A stretch of DNA of 64,000 nt from CAVTWS01 sp963738445 (GTDB lineage: Bacteria > Actinomycetota > Acidimicrobiia > Acidimicrobiales > SHLQ01), in the NCBI GenBank assembly GCA_963738445.1, contig CAVTWS010000011.1, positions 186,001 to 250,000 on the forward strand, read 5' to 3'. A model generated the notes under the pieces. The model searched no databases and was not told the DNA's origin. It worked only from the letters and a program-made list of their open reading frames with translations. Position 1 is the first letter of the stretch; the number at the start of each line of letters is the position of its first letter. Both the position numbers and the translations under genes were made by a program. Shown here one piece after another: positions 60,736 through 64,000 of this stretch.

Positions 60736-61497
60736 CTACTGGACGGAGGGCTCGACCCCGGAGGACGTATCCAGCAGCGTCAACCCGCGGTCGATGAACT
60801 CGAGGGCCCGAGCCACCGGGTCAGGCGACGCGGCGAGGTCCCGGTAGCCGAGCACGGCACCGAACGGAGCGCTCCAGTACGACGGGTCGCCCGGCCGGTC
60901 GCTCCCCCAGGGGCCGACGTAGAGGTACGGCTCGGGATGGAAGGAGTCGCCCGGTGAGCCGCCCACGTTCGCCCGATTCGCGCCGGCCGCGAGGTCGATG
61001 GCGAGATCGAAGTGCTCTGGCCACAGCTGGATCGCGGTCGGGGCGGTGTGCGGGCGGGCCGAGGCGAGCTCGACGAGTACCCGGTCGACGAAGGCGAACC
61101 AGGTGGCCAACTGGTCGGCGGCGGTCGGGTCGACGACGAGAGGCGTGTCGGTCGGGGGTGGCTCGGGCGTGTCGTGGCCGACGTCGAGCGGTTGGCCGAG
61201 ATCGACACCCGCGACGGTCGCGAGCCGGGCCGGTGTCGCTCCGTCCAGGGCGGCCGCGCGCTGCGATGCCGAGTCCGGTCCGGCCCGTTCCACCACGAGG
61301 TAGGCACCCGACACGCGCACGACCCCGGCGTCTCCGCCGAACGCCGGCGTGCCGAACCCGCCGGGCGCGGCCCGTAACCCGAAGCGAGCGGTGGCCTCGA
61401 CTCGCGCCCGAGCCACGATGTGGACCGCGACCAAGTGCAACGTGTCGCGGGTCGGTCCGAACCCGGGTACGAGCGAGGGGAGGGCGGCTTGAGTCAT
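60736..61497 (-). CDS. Protein of unknown function, 253 residues
   Basis: A globular protein of a type common in Actinobacteria but without a name known to me. Landmarks are LHLVAVHIVARARVEATARF, IQLWPEHFDLAIDLAAG and GDSFHPEPYLYVGPW. The His-Phe-Asp and Pro-Tyr motifs look conserved, which suggests an active or binding site. ATG 61497 follows no clear ribosome-binding site. Confidence 0.65.
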   Translation of the reverse strand: MTQAALPSLVPGFGPTRDTLHLVAVHIVARARVEATARFGLRAAPGGFGTPAFGGDAGVVRVSGAYLVVERAGPDSASQRAAALDGATPARLATVAGVDLGQPLDVGHDTPEPPPTDTPLVVDPTAADQLATWFAFVDRVLVELASARPHTAPTAIQLWPEHFDLAIDLAAGANRANVGGSPGDSFHPEPYLYVGPWGSDRPGDPSYWSAPFGAVLGYRDLAASPDPVARALEFIDRGLTLLDTSSGVEPSVQ

Positions 61498-61581
61498 GCC
61501 TGGACAACCGGCGGCGGTCTGCGGGTGTTCCCGCTGGGGTCAGCGTCGTGCCGCAACCGAGGATGACGAGCCTCGCATCGG

Positions 61582-62256
61582 TCACCCGCTCAGGATCTTG
61601 GCCACTGCCGCCTCGGCGATCCGGAACCATTCCTCGTCGTCCACGAGGGTCACCGGGGCGTCGGGTGGGTCGTGAACCCCGGTGACGGAGATCTCCACCA
61701 CGGCGGCCAGGTCGCTCGATCCGTCATCGAGCAGGATGGTCAGGCTCCGGCCCTCGATCCACGGGCTGTGGGGCGGTTGGACCGGGGTGTACCGGTAGGC
61801 GACACGATCGGTGCCGAGCTCCGGGGCCTCGACCTGCTCGAACCGAAGCAGGCCGAGATCGGGGGTTTCGTACTCGGTGCCCTCACACCGCCCGCGGGCG
61901 GACTCCCAGGTGGCGAAGTCCGCAAGCACCTGGTCCCGAGCCCCGAGAAGGAGCATCTCGGTCACGTACTCCCGGGTCGACGGGACGGGTTCGGTGCGGA
62001 ACACGTTGGTGGTGATCGGATCGAAACGTCCTCCCATCTCGTCGACCAGGGCCTGGCCGTCGGCGCACAGAAGCCCGTCCCGTTGGGATGGTTGGCCGTC
62101 GCCGGGTCCCTGCTCGTCGGTGTCGCCGTCACGATCGAGCGGGCCGACCGGACCCCGGCCGAGTCGGGTCGCCGCCTCCCGGCCGTCATCCAATCGGAGT
62201 TCTCCTGAGGAGACGTCGGTGAGCGCGGCGCGACCCGGCCCGGCGCCTGAGCTCAT
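61582..62256 (-). CDS. Protein of unknown function, 224 residues, end of the ABC exporter operon
   Basis: The ATG overlaps the stop of the ABC ATPase gene (ATGA), so it is translated with the exporter. The first 60 residues are polar and low in conservation-like features; the rest is a mixed alpha/beta protein (TREYVTEMLLLGARDQVLAD, SLTILLDDGSSDLAAVVEIS, DEEWFRIAEAAVAKILSG). No signal peptide or membrane helix was seen. Possibly an accessory protein of the transporter; nothing more can be said. Confidence 0.6.
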   Translation of the reverse strand: MSSGAGPGRAALTDVSSGELRLDDGREAATRLGRGPVGPLDRDGDTDEQGPGDGQPSQRDGLLCADGQALVDEMGGRFDPITTNVFRTEPVPSTREYVTEMLLLGARDQVLADFATWESARGRCEGTEYETPDLGLLRFEQVEAPELGTDRVAYRYTPVQPPHSPWIEGRSLTILLDDGSSDLAAVVEISVTGVHDPPDAPVTLVDDEEWFRIAEAAVAKILSG

Positions 62257-62921
62257 CGGGCCGGCGCGTGGTGGCTTTGCATCGACACGGTTCGGTCCGC
62301 CGCCGTGGCCAGTCGGTCGTCGTGGGTGGACACGAGCACGATGCGGCCGGTGTCGGCGATGGCGCGCAGGGTCGAGCGCACGATGTCGACCTGGGCGTGG
62401 TCGAGGTGGGCCGTCGGCTCATCGGCCAACAGGACGGGCGGGTCGCAGGCGAGGGCCCGGGCGATGGCCACCCGTTGCTGCTGGCCGCCGGACAGCGTCG
62501 CCGGGCGATGGCCCCGGCGATGTCCGAGGTCGACCTGGTCCAGGAGCGCTCGGGCGCGGGCCTGTGCCTGCCGCCGCGGCACCCCGGACAGCGTCAGCGG
62601 TACGGCCACGTTCTCCTCCGCCGTCAGGCTCGGGATCAGGTTGAACGACTGGAACACCACACCGACGGCCGTGCGGCGATGGCGGAGCAGGGCGGCGCCC
62701 CGGAGACCCACGATGTCCTCACCGTCGAGGCGGATGGCGCCGCCCTCGGGTGTGAGCAGACCCGCCACCGCGCTCAACAGCGTGGTCTTGCCACAGCCGC
62801 TCGGGCCGTGCAACAGGGTCAGCTCGCCCCCCTCGACCACGAGGTCGAAGTCCTCGACCGGGCGCACGGTCCCGGCGGCGGTCTGGTACGCGATGGTCAG
62901 CTGGTCGATGTCGAGTTTCAT
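62253..62921 (-). CDS. ABC transporter ATP-binding protein, MacB/LolD type
   Basis: A 222-residue ATPase. Walker A LLHGPSGCGKTTLLSAVAGL, Q-loop VVFQSFNLIPSLTAEENV, signature LSGGQQQRVAIARALA, Walker B PPVLLADEPTAHLD and the switch His (VLVSTHDDRLA) are all present. ATG 62921 overlaps the permease stop by four bases. With the FtsX-like permease it would form a mechanotransmission-type exporter or lipid/peptide-handling complex. Confidence 0.92.
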   Translation of the reverse strand: MKLDIDQLTIAYQTAAGTVRPVEDFDLVVEGGELTLLHGPSGCGKTTLLSAVAGLLTPEGGAIRLDGEDIVGLRGAALLRHRRTAVGVVFQSFNLIPSLTAEENVAVPLTLSGVPRRQAQARARALLDQVDLGHRRGHRPATLSGGQQQRVAIARALACDPPVLLADEPTAHLDHAQVDIVRSTLRAIADTGRIVLVSTHDDRLATAADRTVSMQSHHAPAR

Positions 62922-63991
62922 GATGCGCCTCCGAAGGCGAGTGCGGGGTCGATGCGGGTGATCTTGCGGACCCCGGCCAGGCTGGCGACGACGCCGACGA
63001 GCATGGCGGTGACCAGGAGCTGGGCGTAGGCGCTCCCGGGAACCGAGACGGGGAAGCTGAACGTGGGGCTGATGGCCCGGCTGATGGCGATCGATGCGGC
63101 GGCGCTGGCGATCGAGATCACGGTGGACTGGACCACCAACCCGCCGAGCAGGGAGCGGTCGGGGGCACCCATGGCCTTGAGGGTGGCGAAATCCCGGGTT
63201 CGTTCGAGCACGCTCACGAACACGATGGCCGCCACGATGCCGGCGGCCATCAGCCACAGCAGGATGTTGACCATGCCGATGGTGTCCGTCGTGCTCTTCA
63301 GGACGCGTTGGAAGTCGGCCCGCACCTCGTCATTGGACAAGACGTCGAAGCCTGGGCCCGCCTCTGCCAGGTCCGTGTCGCTCCCGATGTCGGAGACGTC
63401 GCCTCGGATGACGATGGCCGAGGCCACGTCTTGGCCCGCGAACAGCAGGCCCTGGACGGTGCCGATGGGAAGGAACACCGTGGGGGCGCTGAAGAAGAAC
63501 GCGGTGCCCCGGACCTGAGCCACGACCGGGAGGTCGCGACCGCCGAGCTCGATCGATTCACCGACCGCTCGGTCGAGCGACTCGTCCACGATGGCGCCGT
63601 CGGGGTCGTCGGCCCCGGCGCGGGCGGCGAGGATCCTCTCGGGGAGCATCGGGCTGTCCGGGTCGTACCCGACGACGTTGACATCGAGGTCGCCGATCGC
63701 CGTGCGGCCGATCAGGAGCGGGCTCGCCGCATCGGCTCCGGAGCGCACGGCCGTCTCAGTGCCCGCAGCGCGGTCGATGAGCTGTGACCCGGTGAACGGC
63801 CCGCTCACCCCGTCGGCCACGATCCAGTGATCGGCGTCGAACAGGTCAACTGTCGTCCGACCTTCCCGTTCGAGCTGGTGGATCACGCCCGTCATCGTCA
63901 GGGCCAGGCCGAAGGCCAGCGAAGCGACGACGACGACGATCACGTAGCGCCGGCGTCGCCAGCTGAGGTCGTGCAAGCTGATGCGGATCAC
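62918..63991 (-). CDS. ABC transporter permease, FtsX/MacB-like
   Basis: A 357-residue membrane protein with an N-terminal transmembrane segment (YVIVVVVASLAFGLALTMTG), a large extracytoplasmic domain (about residues 45-245) and three C-terminal helices in the FtsX-like region (VFVSVLERTRDFATLKAMGA). The end RKITRIDPALAFGGAS is typical of DevC/MacB-type permeases. The start at 63991 is nine bases from the window edge, so the promoter is not visible. Confidence 0.9.
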   Translation of the reverse strand: MIRISLHDLSWRRRRYVIVVVVASLAFGLALTMTGVIHQLEREGRTTVDLFDADHWIVADGVSGPFTGSQLIDRAAGTETAVRSGADAASPLLIGRTAIGDLDVNVVGYDPDSPMLPERILAARAGADDPDGAIVDESLDRAVGESIELGGRDLPVVAQVRGTAFFFSAPTVFLPIGTVQGLLFAGQDVASAIVIRGDVSDIGSDTDLAEAGPGFDVLSNDEVRADFQRVLKSTTDTIGMVNILLWLMAAGIVAAIVFVSVLERTRDFATLKAMGAPDRSLLGGLVVQSTVISIASAAASIAISRAISPTFSFPVSVPGSAYAQLLVTAMLVGVVASLAGVRKITRIDPALAFGGAS

Positions 63992-64000
63992 GGCCGCACC

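Overview
The window is a 64 kb piece of a high-GC actinobacterial chromosome. Evidence is very high third-position GC, heavy use of GTG (and one TTG) starts, mostly leaderless promoters (a TANNNT box 6-8 nt before the start codon), a mycothiol-type maleylpyruvate isomerase homologue and a 13E12-type DUF222/HNH gene with a LexA-like box. Uncultured or Acidimicrobiia-like is my best guess, but this is inference. No rRNA, tRNA, CRISPR array, phage or transposase was seen.

Region by region. (1) 1-4.3 kb: 3' end of a cytochrome P450, then a minus-strand operon for a coenzyme-B12 acyl-CoA mutase (large subunit, B12 subunit, MeaB chaperone) plus a maleylpyruvate-isomerase-like protein, divergent from a MarR regulator. 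Two active-site positions of the mutase look like isobutyryl-CoA mutase, not methylmalonyl-CoA mutase. (2) 4.3-15.8 kb: a sigma factor fused to a membrane/exported tail, a poly-gamma-glutamate hydrolase, thioesterase, methyltransferase, SDR, frameshifted selO, nitronate monooxygenase, alpha/beta hydrolase and amidohydrolase. Four long hairpins of one family sit at gene 3' ends here. (3) 15.9-17.4 kb: SOS-type DUF222/HNH gene. (4) 17.5-39.4 kb: a catabolic island with aldehyde dehydrogenase, alpha/beta hydrolase, NicX-like and HpaD-like proteins, acyl-CoA dehydrogenase, P450, MarR, acetoacetate-decarboxylase-like and FAH-family enzymes, a glutamine-synthetase-like ligase, SDR, two LLM flavin enzymes, two glutamine-amidotransferase-fold enzymes and a branched-chain-type ABC importer. 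A GH20 hexosaminidase lies inside it. Five copies of a 14-bp near-palindrome (consensus GTTTGGACACAAAC) lie upstream of genes across the island, suggesting one regulon. (5) 39.8-50.7 kb: a nine-gene purine operon purL(S)-Q-C-E-K-F-D-M-N, almost every junction overlapping. (6) 50.7-64 kb: small unknown genes, an ATP-dependent DNA ligase, a decayed 2-oxoglutarate oxygenase, SnoaL-like protein, DUF2889, sulfatase, DUF1214 and DUF6629 proteins, VOC protein, two unknown proteins and an ABC exporter.

Two themes cut across the window. First, tandem minisatellites are frequent, in phase inside genes or exactly at gene junctions, including two junctions where an ancestral start/stop overlap seems to have been copied many times. 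Second, at least five genes (selO, an alpha/beta hydrolase, the GS-like gene, purC, the 2OG oxygenase) carry single-base frameshifts. Because purC is among them, uncorrected sequencing indels are a serious alternative to real pseudogenes.

The most interesting signals are the shared operator of the catabolic island, and a 242-bp, about 99% identical inverted repeat inside two convergent LLM paralogues that could swap their C-terminal ends by inversion.
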